A program made the translations under genes and the position numbers. Of a DNA stretch of 64,000 bases, positions 34,125 through 46,118 are shown in pieces. The stretch is from Marinobacterium iners DSM 11526 (GTDB lineage: Bacteria > Pseudomonadota > Gammaproteobacteria > Pseudomonadales > Balneatricaceae): positions 62,001 to 126,000 of the forward strand of contig NZ_FNRJ01000007.1 in NCBI RefSeq assembly GCF_900107855.1, given 5' to 3'. Position 1 is the first letter of the stretch. The number at the start of each line of letters is the position of its first letter. A model generated the notes under the pieces. It was given only the letters and a program-made list of their open reading frames with translations. It was not told the origin of the DNA and did no database searches.

Positions 34125-34559
34125 ATGGCTAAGAAAATCAACGCTTATATCAAGCTGCAGGTAAAAGCAGGTCAGGCTAACCCGAGTCCTCCAGTAGGTC
34201 CGGCTCTGGGTCAGCACGGTGTTAACATCATGGAGTTCTGTAAGGCGTTCAACGCCCAGACTCAGGGTATCGAGCCTGGTCTGCCGACTCCGGTTGTTAT
34301 TACTGTATACAGCGACCGCAGCTTTACGTTCATCACCAAGACTCCGCCGGCTGCCATTCTGTTGAAGAAGGCTGCAGGTCTGAAGAGTGGTTCTGCGCGT
34401 CCGAACACTGAAAAAGTGGGTACTGTTACCCGCGCTCAGCTGGAAGAGATTGCAACCACCAAGATGCCTGATCTGACCGCGGCTGACATGGATGCGGCTG
34501 TCCGCACCATCGCCGGAAGCGCGCGCTCCATGGGCCTTGTTGTAGAGGGTGATGAATAA
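34125..34559 (+). CDS. rplK: 50S ribosomal protein L11
   Basis: 144 residues. The N-terminal domain has the proline-rich [25 protein letters not shown] and the C-terminal rRNA-binding domain ends the protein. L11 forms the GTPase-associated centre with 23S rRNA and is needed for RelA activation. AAGGAG precedes ATG 34125. It shares one base with the rplA start (TAATG). Confidence 0.98.
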   Translation: MAKKINAYIKLQVKAGQANPSPPVGPALGQHGVNIMEFCKAFNAQTQGIEPGLPTPVVITVYSDRSFTFITKTPPAAILLKKAAGLKSGSARPNTEKVGTVTRAQLEEIATTKMPDLTAADMDAAVRTIAGSARSMGLVVEGDE

Positions 34560-35254
34560 TGGCTAAGCTGACAAAGCGCCAGAAGGCGATTCGTGAAAAA
34601 ATCGAGAGCGGCAAGCTGTACGCAGTAACAGATGCTGTATCTCTGCTGGGCGAAGTTTCCGCTGTCAAGTTCACCGAGTCTGTCGACGTTGCGGTGAACC
34701 TGGGTGTTGACCCGCGTAAATCTGATCAGGTTGTACGTGGCTCCAGCGTACTGCCGAACGGTACCGGCAAGGATGTTCGTGTTGCGGTTTTCGCGCAGGG
34801 CGAAAATGCCGAGAAGGCAAAAGCAGCTGGTGCAGACATCGTTGGTTTCGATGATCTGGCTGAGCAGGTAAAAGCCGGTAACCTGGATTTTGACGTTGTG
34901 ATCGCGACTCCGGACGCTATGCGCGTTGTTGGTCAGTTGGGTCAGATTCTGGGTCCGCGCGGTCTGATGCCGAACCCGAAGGTTGGTACTGTAACTCCCG
35001 ACGTGGCGACTGCCGTTAACAACGCCAAAGCTGGTCAGGTGCGCTTCCGTACTGACAAGAACGGTATCATTCACTGTTCAGTTGGCAAGCTGGGCTTCGA
35101 AGCTCAGGCTATCCAGCAGAACGTTGAAGCATTGTTGGCTGAACTGAAGAAGCTGAAGCCTTCTTCCGCCAAGGGTGTTTACGTCAAGAAAGTGACCCTG
35201 TCCACTACCATGGGCCCGGGTCTGGCGATCGATCAGTCCTCTCTGAGCTTCTGA
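34559..35254 (+). CDS. rplA: 50S ribosomal protein L1
   Basis: 231 residues forming the mobile L1 stalk next to the E site. [21 protein letters not shown] and the signature region [19 protein letters not shown] are present. L1 is the autoregulator of the rplKA mRNA in relatives. Translation is coupled to rplK by the shared base at 34559. Confidence 0.98.
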   Translation: MAKLTKRQKAIREKIESGKLYAVTDAVSLLGEVSAVKFTESVDVAVNLGVDPRKSDQVVRGSSVLPNGTGKDVRVAVFAQGENAEKAKAAGADIVGFDDLAEQVKAGNLDFDVVIATPDAMRVVGQLGQILGPRGLMPNPKVGTVTPDVATAVNNAKAGQVRFRTDKNGIIHCSVGKLGFEAQAIQQNVEALLAELKKLKPSSAKGVYVKKVTLSTTMGPGLAIDQSSLSF

Positions 35255-35299
35255 TCGACGTAAAGGTTTTTTGAGGGTCTTCGTGACCTGTAATACAGA

Positions 35300-35392
35300 G
35301 ACGAAGGCCGTCAAAGACCGCAGGTGATGTCGTCACTTCGGTTGCGGCATCTTAATGGAAACACCAGCCTGCGCAGACGGTGCGATTCACAT
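35300..35392 (+). promoter_or_regulatory. L10 leader (rplJL autoregulatory mRNA element)
   Basis: The 216 bases between rplA and rplJ contain the conserved L10-leader blocks TCAAAGACCGCAGG (35311-35324), CTTAAT, and CCTGCGCAGACGGTG (35368-35382); CGCAGG pairs with CCTGCG. In E. coli the L10-(L12)4 complex binds this kink-turn structure to repress rplJL translation. The core layout is the same here, with the ribosome site CAGGAG just before rplJ. The rest of the gap holds no gene. Confidence 0.82.
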
Positions 35393-35470
35393 GAATCAAA
35401 ACCACCGTACTCAGAAGCCCCGCAGGGGGTGGTTGGTAAACAGTCGCAAGACTATATCCAGGAGTAAATC

Positions 35471-35965
35471 GTGGCATTAGGACTCGAAGACAAAAAAGCG
35501 ATCGTCGCTGAAGTCCAGGAAGCTGCCAAGTCTGCTCTGTCTGCAGTTGTAGCCGATTCACGCGGTGTAACTGTAGAAGACATGACTGCTCTGCGTAAAG
35601 AAGCCCGTGCAAACGGCGTATGGCTGAAAGTCGTACGTAATACACTGGCTCGTCGCGCAGTAGATGGCACTGACTACGCATGTCTGCAGGACAGCTTTGT
35701 AGGTCCGACCATTATCGCCTTCTCCACCGAGCACCCGGGTGCCGGTGCGCGTATCCTCAAGGATTTCGCGAAAAAGAACGAGAAGTTCGAGCTGAAAACA
35801 GCCGCCTTCGAAGGTGAACTGGTCGATATCACAATGCTGGCAAGCCTGCCGACTTACGACGAAGCAATCGCTAAGCTGATGAGCGTCTTGAAAGAAGCTT
35901 CAGCCGGCAAGCTGGTTCGTACCATTGCGGCCATTCGCGACCAGAAAGAGCAGGAAGCTGCCTGA
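35471..35965 (+). CDS. rplJ: 50S ribosomal protein L10
   Basis: 164 residues. The base of the L7/L12 stalk: an N-terminal rRNA-binding domain ([24 protein letters not shown]) and a C-terminal helix that carries L12 dimers. The start is GTG 35471, eight bases after CAGGAG. The leader upstream is its autoregulatory site. Confidence 0.98.
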   Translation: MALGLEDKKAIVAEVQEAAKSALSAVVADSRGVTVEDMTALRKEARANGVWLKVVRNTLARRAVDGTDYACLQDSFVGPTIIAFSTEHPGAGARILKDFAKKNEKFELKTAAFEGELVDITMLASLPTYDEAIAKLMSVLKEASAGKLVRTIAAIRDQKEQEAA

Positions 35966-36035
35966 GATTCGTTCTCGGCTGTTTCTTGAAAGTTTTAACG
36001 AGCTATTGCTCTACCCAATTATCAGGATTTGAATC

Positions 36036-36407
36036 ATGTCTCTGACTCACGAAGATATCATCAACGCAATCTCTGAAATGTCTGTTAAGGACGTTGTTAC
36101 TCTGATCGAAGCCATGGAAGAGAAGTTCGGCGTAACTGCCGCTGCTGCTGTTATGGCTGGTCCGGCTGGTGATGCCGGCGCTGCTGCTGAAGAGCAGACT
36201 GAGTTCAACGTTGTTCTGGCTGCTGCCGGCGACAAGAAAGTAAACGTCATCAAGGCTGTCCGTGGCGCTACCGGCCTGGGCCTGAAAGAAGCCAAAGAGC
36301 TGGTTGACGGCGCTCCGTCTACCATCAAAGAAGGCGTTTCCAAAGATGAAGCTGAAGAGCTGAAAAAGGCTCTGGAAGAAGCTGGCGCGACTGTTGAGCT
36401 CAAGTAA
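36036..36407 (+). CDS. rplL: 50S ribosomal protein L7/L12
   Basis: 123 residues: an N-terminal dimerisation domain, an Ala/Gly-rich hinge ([19 protein letters not shown]), and a C-terminal domain with [20 protein letters not shown] that contacts translation factors. It is acidic and at the usual place after rplJ. Confidence 0.98.
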   Translation: MSLTHEDIINAISEMSVKDVVTLIEAMEEKFGVTAAAAVMAGPAGDAGAAAEEQTEFNVVLAAAGDKKVNVIKAVRGATGLGLKEAKELVDGAPSTIKEGVSKDEAEELKKALEEAGATVELK

Positions 36408-36453
36408 TCGCGTTGATGCGCAAAAAGCGGCTTAAAACTGCTTGAAAGCGTAT

Positions 36454-36483
36454 GGCTGGTGGCGAAACGCCACCGGCCTTTTT
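36454..36483 (+). terminator. Attenuator between rplL and rpoB
   Basis: GGTGGCG (36458-36464) pairs with CGCCACC (36468-36474) over AAA, extended by GGC/GCC around a bulge, and is followed by five T residues. In E. coli a partial terminator at this junction lowers rpoBC expression relative to rplJL; this hairpin can do the same. Confidence 0.75.
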
Positions 36484-36584
36484 CCGTTATTTATAGACAG
36501 CAAATAAATAATGGCTACACAGCCCGATCGCAGGCATGCGACGGACTGGCTTCTCAACCTGGGTGCAGATGCTGGGGAACACTG

Positions 36585-39500
36585 ATGGCTTATTCATATA
36601 CTGAGAAGAAACGCATTCGCAAGAATTTCGCCAAGTTGCGACAGGTTATGGATGTGCCATACCTGCTGGCGATTCAGCTCGACTCTTATCGTCGCTTCCT
36701 GCAGGATGGCAACGCAAGCGATGGACGTCGTGACGAAGGCTTGCACGCTGCGTTCAATTCCGTATTTCCAATTGTCTCTTACTCTGGCAACGCAGCCCTC
36801 GAGTACGCCGGTTACCGTCTGGGCGAACCCGTATTCGACGTGAAAGAGTGTCAGCAGCGTGGTATCACCTACGCAGCGCCTCTGCGCGTCAAAGTGCGCC
36901 TGATCATCTATGATCGCGACTCTTCTACGAAGGCGGTCAAGGATATCAAGGAGCAGGAAGTTTACATGGGCGAAATGCCCCTGATGACCGAGAACGGTAC
37001 CTTTGTTGTTAATGGTACCGAGCGTGTCATCGTATCTCAGCTGCACCGCTCTCCGGGTGTGTTCTTTGACCACGACAAGGGTAAGACACACTCTTCAGGC
37101 AAGCTGCTCTATTCTGCCCGCATCATTCCTTACCGTGGCTCATGGCTCGACTTCGAGTTCGATCCGAAGGACAGTCTGTTCGTGCGTATCGACCGTCGCC
37201 GCAAGTTGCCGGCGACCATTCTGCTGCGTGCGTTGGGCCTTGAAGCGGAAGAAATTCTCGAAACCTTCTTTGAAACCACCGGCTGGACCCTCGAGCAGGA
37301 TGCCATCTGGATGGACCTGATCCCGGAGCGTCTGCGTGGCGAGACCATGTCGTTCGAGATCAAGGACCCTGAAGGCAGCGTGATTGTTGAAGCGGGTCGC
37401 CGTATTACCCCGCGTCACATCCGCCAGATGGCCAAGGCAGGCATGCAGCAGCTGAACGTGCCGGCCGAATACCTGATCGGCAAGGCATTGGCGCGCAACC
37501 TGGTCGATCCGAGTACCGGTGAACTGGTTGCCAACTGCAACGCCGAGATCACCGAAGAACTGATCGGTAAGATGCAGGTGCTGGGTATTGATCGCATCGA
37601 GACACTGTACACCAACGACCTGGATTGTGGTCCGTTCGTGTCTGACACTCTGCGTATCGACCCGACTCGCAGTCAGCTGGAAGCGCTGGTTGAAATCTAT
37701 CGCATGATGCGTCCCGGCGAGCCGCCTACCAAGGAATCGGCTGAAGGTCTGTTCGAGAACCTGTTCTTCTCTGAAGAGCGCTATGACCTGTCCGGCGTTG
37801 GTCGCATGAAGTTCAACCGTCGACTGGGCCGTGAAGAAGTAACCGGTTCCGGTGTGCTCGACAAGAGCGACATTCTGGACGTCATGAAGACCTTGATCGA
37901 GATTCGCAACGGTCGTGGCACCGTAGATGACATCGATCACCTGGGCAACCGTCGTATCCGTTCCGTCGGTGAAATGGCCGAGAACCAGTTCCGTGTCGGC
38001 TTGGTGCGTGTTGAACGCGCCGTACGTGAGCGCCTCTCAATGGCCGAATCCGACAACCTGATGCCGCAGGATCTGATCAACGCCAAGCCAGTGGCCGCCG
38101 CGATCAAGGAATTCTTTGGCTCCAGCCAGTTGTCGCAGTTCATGGACCAGAACAACCCGCTGTCGGAAATCACCCACAAGCGTCGTGTTTCCGCACTGGG
38201 CCCGGGTGGTTTGACCCGCGAACGTGCCGGCTTCGAAGTCCGTGACGTGCATCCGACCCACTACGGTCGTGTCTGCCCGATCGAGACCCCTGAAGGCCCG
38301 AACATCGGTCTGATCAACTCGCTGGCCGTTTTTGCCCGCACCAACGACTACGGCTTCCTTGAAACGCCGTACCGTCGTGTGCTGGACGGTCAGGTAACCG
38401 ACGAAATCGATTACCTGTCAGCGATTGAAGAAAATAAGTACGTTATCGCCCAGGCTTCAGCGGCCATGGATGATAACGGTCGTCTGACTGACGATCTGGT
38501 GGCAGTGCGTCACCTCAACGAATTTACCGTAATGCCGCCAGAACGTATCCAGTACATGGATGTGTCTCCGCGTCAGGTGGTATCCGTTGCAGCGGCACTG
38601 ATTCCGTTCCTGGAACACGATGACGCCAACCGAGCGCTCATGGGCTCCAACATGCAGCGTCAGGCTGTGCCGACTCTCCGTGCCGAGAAGCCGCTGGTCG
38701 GTACCGGTATTGAGCGTAATGTGGCGCAGGACTCCGGTGTCTGCGTGGTTGCGCGTCGCGGTGGTGTGATCGAGTCGGTCGATGCTGCTCGCGTTGTGGT
38801 ACGTGTACATGACGATGAAGTTCAGGCGGGCGATGCCGGTGTGGATATCTACAACCTCACCAAGTATGTTCGTTCCAACCAGAACACCTGCATCAACCAG
38901 CGTTCCATCGTCCGTCCGGGCGAAGTGGTACAGCGTGGCGATATCATGGCTGACGGCCCGTCCGTTGACCTGGGTGAGTTGGCACTGGGCCAGAACATGC
39001 GCATCGCGTTCATGCCCTGGAACGGTTACAACTTTGAGGACTCCATTCTCATCTCCGAGCGTGTGGTGCAGGAAGATCGCTTTACCACCATCCACATTCA
39101 GGAACTGACCTGTGTGGCGCGTGATACCAAGCTGGGGCCGGAAGAGATTACCTCCGATATTCCCAACGTGGGCGAATCTGCACTCTCCAAACTGGATGAG
39201 GCCGGCATTGTTCACATCGGTGCTGAAGTGGGCCCGGGCGACATTCTGGTAGGCAAGGTAACGCCGAAAGGCGAAACCCAGTTGACGCCGGAAGAAAAAC
39301 TGCTGCGTGCGATCTTCGGTGAAAAGGCGTCCGATGTTAAGGATACCTCCTTGCGCGTTAAGACCGGTACTATCGGCAAGGTTATCGATGTTCAGGTATT
39401 CACCCGTGACGGCGTGCAGAAGGATGAGCGTTCACTCTCGATCGAAAAATCAGAGCTGGATGGCATTCGCAAGGATTTGAACGAAGAGTTCCGTATCGTT

Positions 39501-40685
39501 GAGCAGGCAACCTTCGAACGTCTGCAGCGTAAGCTGGTCGGTCTGTCCGCTGAAGGCGGTGCAGGTCTGAAGAAAGGCGAAGAGATCAGCGAAGAGTTCC
39601 TCTCCGGACTGAAAAAGTCCGAATGGTTCAAGATTCGTGTGGCTGATGAATCGGTAGCAGAAGAACTGGAGCTGGCACGCAAGCACCTGGAAGAACGTCG
39701 CGAGAACCTGGACAAGCGTTTTGAAGACAAGAAACGCAAACTGCAGACCGGCGATGATCTGGCTCCGGGCGTACTCAAGATCGTCAAGGTATACGTTGCC
39801 ACCAAGCGCCGCGTGCAGCCGGGTGACAAGATGGCGGGTCGTCACGGTAACAAGGGTGTTATCTCGGTTATCATGCCGGTTGAAGACATGCCATACGATG
39901 CCAATGGCGAACCGGTCGATATCGTGCTCAACCCGCTGGGCGTACCGTCACGTATGAACGTGGGTCAGATTCTGGAAACGCACTTCGGTGCTGCTGCCAA
40001 GGGTCTGGGTCGCAAGATCAACGGTATCCTGGAACAGGAGCAGGCCAAGGCTGAGAAGGTCAAGGCGCTGCGTACCTTCCTGGGACAGATCTACAATGAT
40101 GACCACGGCGGTCTGACTGCGGGTCGTCAGGAAGAGCTGGACAGCTTCAGCGATGCTGAAATCCTGGAGCTGGCTGCTAATCTGAAAGGCGGTGTACCGC
40201 TGGCAACGCCGGTATTTGATGGCGCCAAGGAAAGCGAAATCAAGGCACTGCTGCGTCTGGCTGATATGGATGACAGTGGTCAGGTACGTCTGTATGACGG
40301 CCGCACCGGCGACCTGTTTGACCGTCCGGTAACCGTTGGCTACATGTACATGCTGAAGTTGAACCACTTGGTTGACGATAAAATGCATGCCCGTTCCACC
40401 GGCTCCTACAGCCTCGTTACTCAGCAGCCGCTGGGTGGTAAGGCTCAGTTCGGTGGTCAGCGCTTCGGTGAGATGGAGGTCTGGGCGCTGGAAGCCTATG
40501 GTGCCGCCTACACCCTGCAGGAGATGCTGACCGTGAAGTCGGACGATGTGAACGGTCGTACCAAGATGTACAAGAACATCGTCGATGGCGATCACCGTAT
40601 GGAACCGGGTATGCCCGAATCGTTCAACGTGTTGATCAAGGAAATCCGTTCTCTCGGCATCGATATCGAGCTTGAGAGCGAGTAA
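36585..40685 (+). CDS. rpoB: DNA-directed RNA polymerase subunit beta
   Basis: 1366 residues. The start at ATG 36585 ([18 protein letters not shown]) follows GGGGAA; the open frame back to 36459 covers the attenuator and is not coding. The rifampicin-binding cluster reads [20 protein letters not shown] with the usual Asp, His and Ser residues, so it looks drug-sensitive. The conserved [26 protein letters not shown] and [19 protein letters not shown] near the C-terminus carry catalytic and clamp functions. rpoC follows 69 bases later. Confidence 0.99.
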   Translation: MAYSYTEKKRIRKNFAKLRQVMDVPYLLAIQLDSYRRFLQDGNASDGRRDEGLHAAFNSVFPIVSYSGNAALEYAGYRLGEPVFDVKECQQRGITYAAPLRVKVRLIIYDRDSSTKAVKDIKEQEVYMGEMPLMTENGTFVVNGTERVIVSQLHRSPGVFFDHDKGKTHSSGKLLYSARIIPYRGSWLDFEFDPKDSLFVRIDRRRKLPATILLRALGLEAEEILETFFETTGWTLEQDAIWMDLIPERLRGETMSFEIKDPEGSVIVEAGRRITPRHIRQMAKAGMQQLNVPAEYLIGKALARNLVDPSTGELVANCNAEITEELIGKMQVLGIDRIETLYTNDLDCGPFVSDTLRIDPTRSQLEALVEIYRMMRPGEPPTKESAEGLFENLFFSEERYDLSGVGRMKFNRRLGREEVTGSGVLDKSDILDVMKTLIEIRNGRGTVDDIDHLGNRRIRSVGEMAENQFRVGLVRVERAVRERLSMAESDNLMPQDLINAKPVAAAIKEFFGSSQLSQFMDQNNPLSEITHKRRVSALGPGGLTRERAGFEVRDVHPTHYGRVCPIETPEGPNIGLINSLAVFARTNDYGFLETPYRRVLDGQVTDEIDYLSAIEENKYVIAQASAAMDDNGRLTDDLVAVRHLNEFTVMPPERIQYMDVSPRQVVSVAAALIPFLEHDDANRALMGSNMQRQAVPTLRAEKPLVGTGIERNVAQDSGVCVVARRGGVIESVDAARVVVRVHDDEVQAGDAGVDIYNLTKYVRSNQNTCINQRSIVRPGEVVQRGDIMADGPSVDLGELALGQNMRIAFMPWNGYNFEDSILISERVVQEDRFTTIHIQELTCVARDTKLGPEEITSDIPNVGESALSKLDEAGIVHIGAEVGPGDILVGKVTPKGETQLTPEEKLLRAIFGEKASDVKDTSLRVKTGTIGKVIDVQVFTRDGVQKDERSLSIEKSELDGIRKDLNEEFRIVEQATFERLQRKLVGLSAEGGAGLKKGEEISEEFLSGLKKSEWFKIRVADESVAEELELARKHLEERRENLDKRFEDKKRKLQTGDDLAPGVLKIVKVYVATKRRVQPGDKMAGRHGNKGVISVIMPVEDMPYDANGEPVDIVLNPLGVPSRMNVGQILETHFGAAAKGLGRKINGILEQEQAKAEKVKALRTFLGQIYNDDHGGLTAGRQEELDSFSDAEILELAANLKGGVPLATPVFDGAKESEIKALLRLADMDDSGQVRLYDGRTGDLFDRPVTVGYMYMLKLNHLVDDKMHARSTGSYSLVTQQPLGGKAQFGGQRFGEMEVWALEAYGAAYTLQEMLTVKSDDVNGRTKMYKNIVDGDHRMEPGMPESFNVLIKEIRSLGIDIELESE

Positions 40686-40754
40686 GACCTGAATGATCAC
40701 CAGGCCGGGATCCGCGGGTCCCGGCGCAGAGAACTCCGCGAGGAGCTATAGACA

Positions 40755-43700
40755 ATGAAAGATTTGCTGAATCTGCTGAAGTCCCAGGGGCAGTCCGAAG
40801 AGTTCGACTCCATTCGTGTGTCCCTGGCATCACCGGATATGATCCGTTCCTGGTCTTACGGTGAAGTCAAAAAGCCGGAAACCATCAACTACCGTACCTT
40901 CAAGCCGGAACGTGATGGTCTGTTCTGTGCCAAGATTTTTGGTCCGGTCAAGGACTACGAGTGCCTGTGCGGCAAGTACAAGCGCATGAAGCACCGTGGT
41001 GTCATCTGCGAGAAGTGTGGTGTCGAAGTCACTCAAACCAAGGTGCGTCGTGAGCGCATGGCTCATATTGAGCTTGCATCACCCGTTGCACATATCTGGT
41101 TCCTGAAGTCACTGCCGTCTCGTATCGGCCTGATGCTTGACATGACCCTGCGTGATATCGAGCGTGTACTCTACTTCGAATCTTTCGTAGTGATCGATCC
41201 GGGTATGACCACGCTTGAGCGCGGTCAGATGATGAACGACGAGCAGTACTTTGAAGCACTGGAAGAGTTCGGTGACGACTTCGATGCCCGTATGGGTGCG
41301 GAAGCGATTAAAGAACTGCTGGCTTCAATCGACCTGGAAGAAGAGTGCCAACAGCTGCGTGAAGAACTGCCGCAGACCAACTCTGAAACCAAGATCAAGA
41401 AGCTGTCCAAGCGTCTCAAACTGATGGAAGCCTTCCTGAAGTCGGGCAATGATCCCGGCTGGATGATCATGGAAGTGCTGCCGGTATTGCCGCCGGATCT
41501 GCGTCCGCTGGTACCACTGGATGGTGGTCGTTTCGCGACCTCCGACCTGAACGATCTATACCGTCGTGTGATCAACCGTAACAATCGTCTGAAGCGCCTG
41601 CTCGACCTGAACGCGCCGGATATCATCGTGCGCAACGAGAAGCGCATGCTGCAGGAATCCGTTGACGCATTGCTGGACAACGGTCGTCGCGGTCGTGCCA
41701 TTACCGGTTCCAACAAACGTCCGCTGAAATCCCTGGCCGATATGATCAAGGGCAAGCAGGGTCGTTTCCGTCAGAACCTGCTCGGCAAGCGTGTTGACTA
41801 CTCCGGTCGTTCCGTAATCGTGGTAGGTCCGTATCTGCGTCTGCATCAGTGCGGTCTGCCGAAGAAAATGGCACTGGAGCTGTTTAAGCCATTCATCTTC
41901 TCCAAGCTGGAGCTGCGTGGCCATGCGACCACCATCAAAGCGGCCAAGAAGATGGTTGAGCGCGAAGAACCGCTGGTATGGGATATCCTCGACGAGGTCA
42001 TCCGTGAGCATCCGGTCCTGCTGAACCGTGCGCCGACTCTGCACCGTCTGGGTATTCAGGCGTTCGAACCGGTTCTGATCGAAGGCAAGGCGATTCAGCT
42101 GCACCCGCTGGTGTGTGCGGCATACAACGCTGACTTCGACGGTGACCAGATGGCGGTGCACGTACCGCTGACCATCGAGGCTCAGCTTGAAGCCCGCGCT
42201 CTGATGATGTCCACCAACAACATCCTGTCACCGGCAAACGGCGAGCCGATCATTGTACCGTCTCAGGACGTGGTACTGGGCCTGTACTACATGACCCGTG
42301 AGCGTATCAACGCCAAGGGTGAAGGCATGATCTTCTCCGACATCAAAGAAGTGCAGCGCGCTCACGGTGCCGGTCAGGTTCATCTTCAGGCACGTATCAA
42401 GGTACGTATTCCTGAAGTGATCCGTGACATTGAAGGTAATGTGGAAGAGCGTCATGAGCTGCAGGATACGACTGTAGGTCGTGCCATGCTGTTCGATATC
42501 GTGCCTGATGGCCTTCCGTTCGAACTGGTCGACCAGGCGATGAAGAAGAAGTCGATCTCACGCCTGTTGAACGAAGCCTATCGCCGTTGTGGTCTTAAGG
42601 ACACGGTAATCTTCGCTGACCAGTTGATGTACATGGGCTTCCGTCAGGCGACCATGTCTGGCGCCTCCATCGGTGTGAACGACTTTGAAATCCCGGCCGA
42701 GAAGGTCGAGATCATTGCCGAGGCCGATAAAGAAGTTAAAGAGATCGAGCGTCAGTTCGCTGATGGTCTCGTAACTCAGGGCGAAAAATACAACAAGGTT
42801 ATCGACATCTGGTCTCGTGCCAACGAACTGCTGGCCAAGAAGATGATGGATAACCTGAAAGTCGACGTTGTCACCGATGCCGAAGGCAACAAGGTCGAGC
42901 AGGAGTCCTTCAACTCCGTTTACATGATGGCCGACTCTGGTGCTCGAGGCAGTGCCGCACAGATTCGTCAGCTGTCCGGTATGCGTGGCTTGATGGCCAA
43001 GCCGGATGGTTCCATCATCGAAACACCGATCGTGGCTAACTTCCGTGAAGGTCTGAACGTACTTCAGTACTTCATCTCAACCCACGGTGCGCGTAAGGGT
43101 CTTGCGGATACCGCTCTGAAAACCGCAAACTCTGGTTATCTGACTCGACGTCTGGTTGACGTGGCACAGGATGTTGTAATCACCGAGCCGGACTGTGGTA
43201 CCGACAAGGGTGTACTGGTACAGCCGATGATCGAGGGTGGCGATGTGATCGTGACTCTGGGTGAGCGTGTACTGGGGCGTGTCGTGGCTCAGGATGTGCT
43301 TGACCCGAGCGGCAAGGAAACGCTGATCGAAGCCGGTACGCTGATTGACGAAACCTGGGTTTATCGTCTGGAAAATGACGAGAAATACAGCGGCATTGAC
43401 GAGATTCTGGTGCGCTCCGCGATCACCTGTGAAGCTCAGGTCGGCATCTGTTCCAACTGCTATGGCCGTGACTTGGGTCGTGGACATCTGGTCAACCGTG
43501 GCGAAGCGGTCGGTGTTATTGCCGCCCAGTCGATCGGTGAGCCGGGTACACAGCTGACCATGCGTACCTTCCACATCGGTGGTGCTGCATCGCGAGCTGC
43601 TGCTGTGGATAACATTCAGGTCAAGAACGGTGGTGAAATCCGCCTGCACAACTTGAAATACGTTGAGCGTACTGACGGCAACCTGGTGGCGACCTCCCGT

Positions 43701-44984
43701 TCCGGTGAAGTCGGTGTAACCGATGAGCATGGTCGTGAGCGTGAGCGTTACAAGCTGCCGTATGGTGCCATTATCAAGGTACGTGACGGATCCAAGGTTG
43801 ATGCCGGTGCTGTTGTTGCCAACTGGGACCCGCACACCCATCCGATCGTGACCGAAGTGGCGGGCCGCATCCAGTACGTGGGTATGGAAGATGGTATCAC
43901 CATCAAACGTCAGACCGACGAACTGACAGGCCTCTCAACCATTGAGATCCTGGATGGCAAGGATCGTCCGCAGGCTGGCAAAGACATTCGTCCGATGGTC
44001 AAACTGGTAGACGAGCAGGGCAACGACGTGTTCCACCCGGGCACTGAAATGCCGGCCCAGTACCTGTTGCCGGCCAAGGCGATCGTAAACCTGAACGACG
44101 GTGCTGATGTTCAGATCGGTGACATTCTTGCGCGTATTCCGCAGGAAGGTTCGGTCAACAAGGACATCACCGGTGGTCTGCCGCGTGTTGCCGACCTGTT
44201 TGAGGCGCGTAAGCCGAAAGAGTCTGCCGTACTGGCAGAGGTTTCAGGTACCGTAACCTTCGGCAAGGAAACCAAGGGCAAGCGTCGCATCGTGATCACC
44301 CCGCTGGATGGTTCTGATCCGGTTGAGATCATGATCCAGAAGTGGCGTAACCTGAACGTGTTTGAGGGTGAAACGGTTGAGAAGGGTGAGGTCATCTCTG
44401 ATGGTCCGTCCAACGCTCATGACATCCTGCGAATCCTGGGTGTAGCCGAACTGGCCAAGTACATTGTCAGCGAGATCCAGGAGGTTTATCGCCTCCAGGG
44501 TGTGGCAATCAACGACAAGCACATTGAAGTAATTGTGCGTCAGATGCTGCGCAAGGCCGAGATTAATGAAACCGGCGATTCCGACTTCATCCCGGGTGAC
44601 CAGGTTGAGTATGCCGCGATCATTGATCAGAACAAGCGCCTTGATGCTGAAGGCAAAATTCCGGCCAAGTACGAGCGCGTACTGCTGGGTATTACCAAAG
44701 CCTCTCTGGCAACAGAGTCGTTCATCTCCGCGGCCTCCTTCCAGGAGACAACCCGCGTATTGACCGAAGGTGCGGTAACCGGCAAGCGTGACTTCCTGCG
44801 CGGCCTGAAAGAAAACGTGGTGGTAGGTCGACTGATCCCGGCGGGTACGGGTCTGGCATACCACAGCGAGCGTAAGCGTAAACGTCAGATGGCAACAGAA
44901 GGTATGACCGTGAGTGCAGAAGATGTGCAGCAGGCACTGACCGAAGCACTCAATGCATCCATGTCTTCGCCGGACGCTGAGTAA
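40755..44984 (+). CDS. rpoC: DNA-directed RNA polymerase subunit beta'
   Basis: 1409 residues with the catalytic magnesium motif [14 protein letters not shown], the N-terminal zinc-binding cysteines ([19 protein letters not shown]), the second zinc site ([19 protein letters not shown]), and bridge and trigger elements ([18 protein letters not shown]). The ATG at 40755 has GAGGAG upstream. A strong terminator follows at 45008. Confidence 0.99.
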   Translation: MKDLLNLLKSQGQSEEFDSIRVSLASPDMIRSWSYGEVKKPETINYRTFKPERDGLFCAKIFGPVKDYECLCGKYKRMKHRGVICEKCGVEVTQTKVRRERMAHIELASPVAHIWFLKSLPSRIGLMLDMTLRDIERVLYFESFVVIDPGMTTLERGQMMNDEQYFEALEEFGDDFDARMGAEAIKELLASIDLEEECQQLREELPQTNSETKIKKLSKRLKLMEAFLKSGNDPGWMIMEVLPVLPPDLRPLVPLDGGRFATSDLNDLYRRVINRNNRLKRLLDLNAPDIIVRNEKRMLQESVDALLDNGRRGRAITGSNKRPLKSLADMIKGKQGRFRQNLLGKRVDYSGRSVIVVGPYLRLHQCGLPKKMALELFKPFIFSKLELRGHATTIKAAKKMVEREEPLVWDILDEVIREHPVLLNRAPTLHRLGIQAFEPVLIEGKAIQLHPLVCAAYNADFDGDQMAVHVPLTIEAQLEARALMMSTNNILSPANGEPIIVPSQDVVLGLYYMTRERINAKGEGMIFSDIKEVQRAHGAGQVHLQARIKVRIPEVIRDIEGNVEERHELQDTTVGRAMLFDIVPDGLPFELVDQAMKKKSISRLLNEAYRRCGLKDTVIFADQLMYMGFRQATMSGASIGVNDFEIPAEKVEIIAEADKEVKEIERQFADGLVTQGEKYNKVIDIWSRANELLAKKMMDNLKVDVVTDAEGNKVEQESFNSVYMMADSGARGSAAQIRQLSGMRGLMAKPDGSIIETPIVANFREGLNVLQYFISTHGARKGLADTALKTANSGYLTRRLVDVAQDVVITEPDCGTDKGVLVQPMIEGGDVIVTLGERVLGRVVAQDVLDPSGKETLIEAGTLIDETWVYRLENDEKYSGIDEILVRSAITCEAQVGICSNCYGRDLGRGHLVNRGEAVGVIAAQSIGEPGTQLTMRTFHIGGAASRAAAVDNIQVKNGGEIRLHNLKYVERTDGNLVATSRSGEVGVTDEHGRERERYKLPYGAIIKVRDGSKVDAGAVVANWDPHTHPIVTEVAGRIQYVGMEDGITIKRQTDELTGLSTIEILDGKDRPQAGKDIRPMVKLVDEQGNDVFHPGTEMPAQYLLPAKAIVNLNDGADVQIGDILARIPQEGSVNKDITGGLPRVADLFEARKPKESAVLAEVSGTVTFGKETKGKRRIVITPLDGSDPVEIMIQKWRNLNVFEGETVEKGEVISDGPSNAHDILRILGVAELAKYIVSEIQEVYRLQGVAINDKHIEVIVRQMLRKAEINETGDSDFIPGDQVEYAAIIDQNKRLDAEGKIPAKYERVLLGITKASLATESFISAASFQETTRVLTEGAVTGKRDFLRGLKENVVVGRLIPAGTGLAYHSERKRKRQMATEGMTVSAEDVQQALTEALNASMSSPDAE

Positions 44985-44998
44985 ATATTGCTCAATAA

Positions 44999-45028
44999 TT
45001 GACGTCAGGGGCCGGAATTGATTAAAAT
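44999..45028 (+). promoter_or_regulatory. Candidate str-operon promoter inside the rpoC terminator
   Basis: TTGACG (44999-45004), an 18-base spacer and TAAAAT (45023-45028) lie within the terminator palindrome. The two hexamers are identical to those of the S10 promoter at 49529-49557, which supports them, although the 18-base spacing is slightly long. Confidence 0.5.
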
Positions 45029-45039
45029 TCCGGCCCCTT
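45008..45039 (+). terminator. Terminator of the rpoBC transcription unit
   Basis: GGGGCCGGAATT (45008-45019) and AATTCCGGCCCC (45026-45037) form a perfect 12-bp stem with a six-base loop. Only TT follows, so the strength comes from the stem. Confidence 0.78.
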
Positions 45040-45100
45040 CGTGCTGGACTCAAAGTTCAGCTCATAAAGATGGTAAAAAACCAAACGTGGAGTTTGCTTA

Positions 45101-45475
45101 ATGGCAACGATTAACCAGTTGGTACGCCAGCCACGTAAGCGCAAGGTGCAGCAGAGCGACGTTCGCGCGCTCGAAGCATGTCCGCAGCGTCGTGGCGTGT
45201 GTACCCGTGTTTACACTACTACACCGAAGAAGCCGAACTCGGCTCTGCGTAAAGTATGTCGTGTGCGTCTGACCAACGGCTTTGAAGTGTCTTCCTACAT
45301 CGGTGGTGAAGGTCACAACCTGCAGGAACACTCAGTTGTTCTGATCCGTGGTGGTCGTGTAAAAGACCTCCCGGGTGTTCGTTACCACACTGTACGCGGT
45401 TCTCTGGACTGCTCTGGTGTTAACGATCGCAAACAGGGTCGTTCCAAGTACGGTACCAAGCGTCCCAAGTCCTGA
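45101..45475 (+). CDS. rpsL: 30S ribosomal protein S12
   Basis: 124 residues, a decoding-centre protein. [13 protein letters not shown] and [15 protein letters not shown] contain the lysines whose change gives streptomycin resistance; both are the wild-type residues. It is the first gene of the str operon. The upstream gap holds the rpoC terminator and a nested promoter candidate. Confidence 0.98.
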   Translation: MATINQLVRQPRKRKVQQSDVRALEACPQRRGVCTRVYTTTPKKPNSALRKVCRVRLTNGFEVSSYIGGEGHNLQEHSVVLIRGGRVKDLPGVRYHTVRGSLDCSGVNDRKQGRSKYGTKRPKS

Positions 45476-46099
<624 letters not shown>

Positions 46100-46118
46100 A
46101 CATCAGAGGAATTGAGTC

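Noticed and set aside
37140-40700. Several 250-codon frames antisense to rpoB
   Set aside because: They follow the codon bias of rpoB on the other strand and lack start signals.
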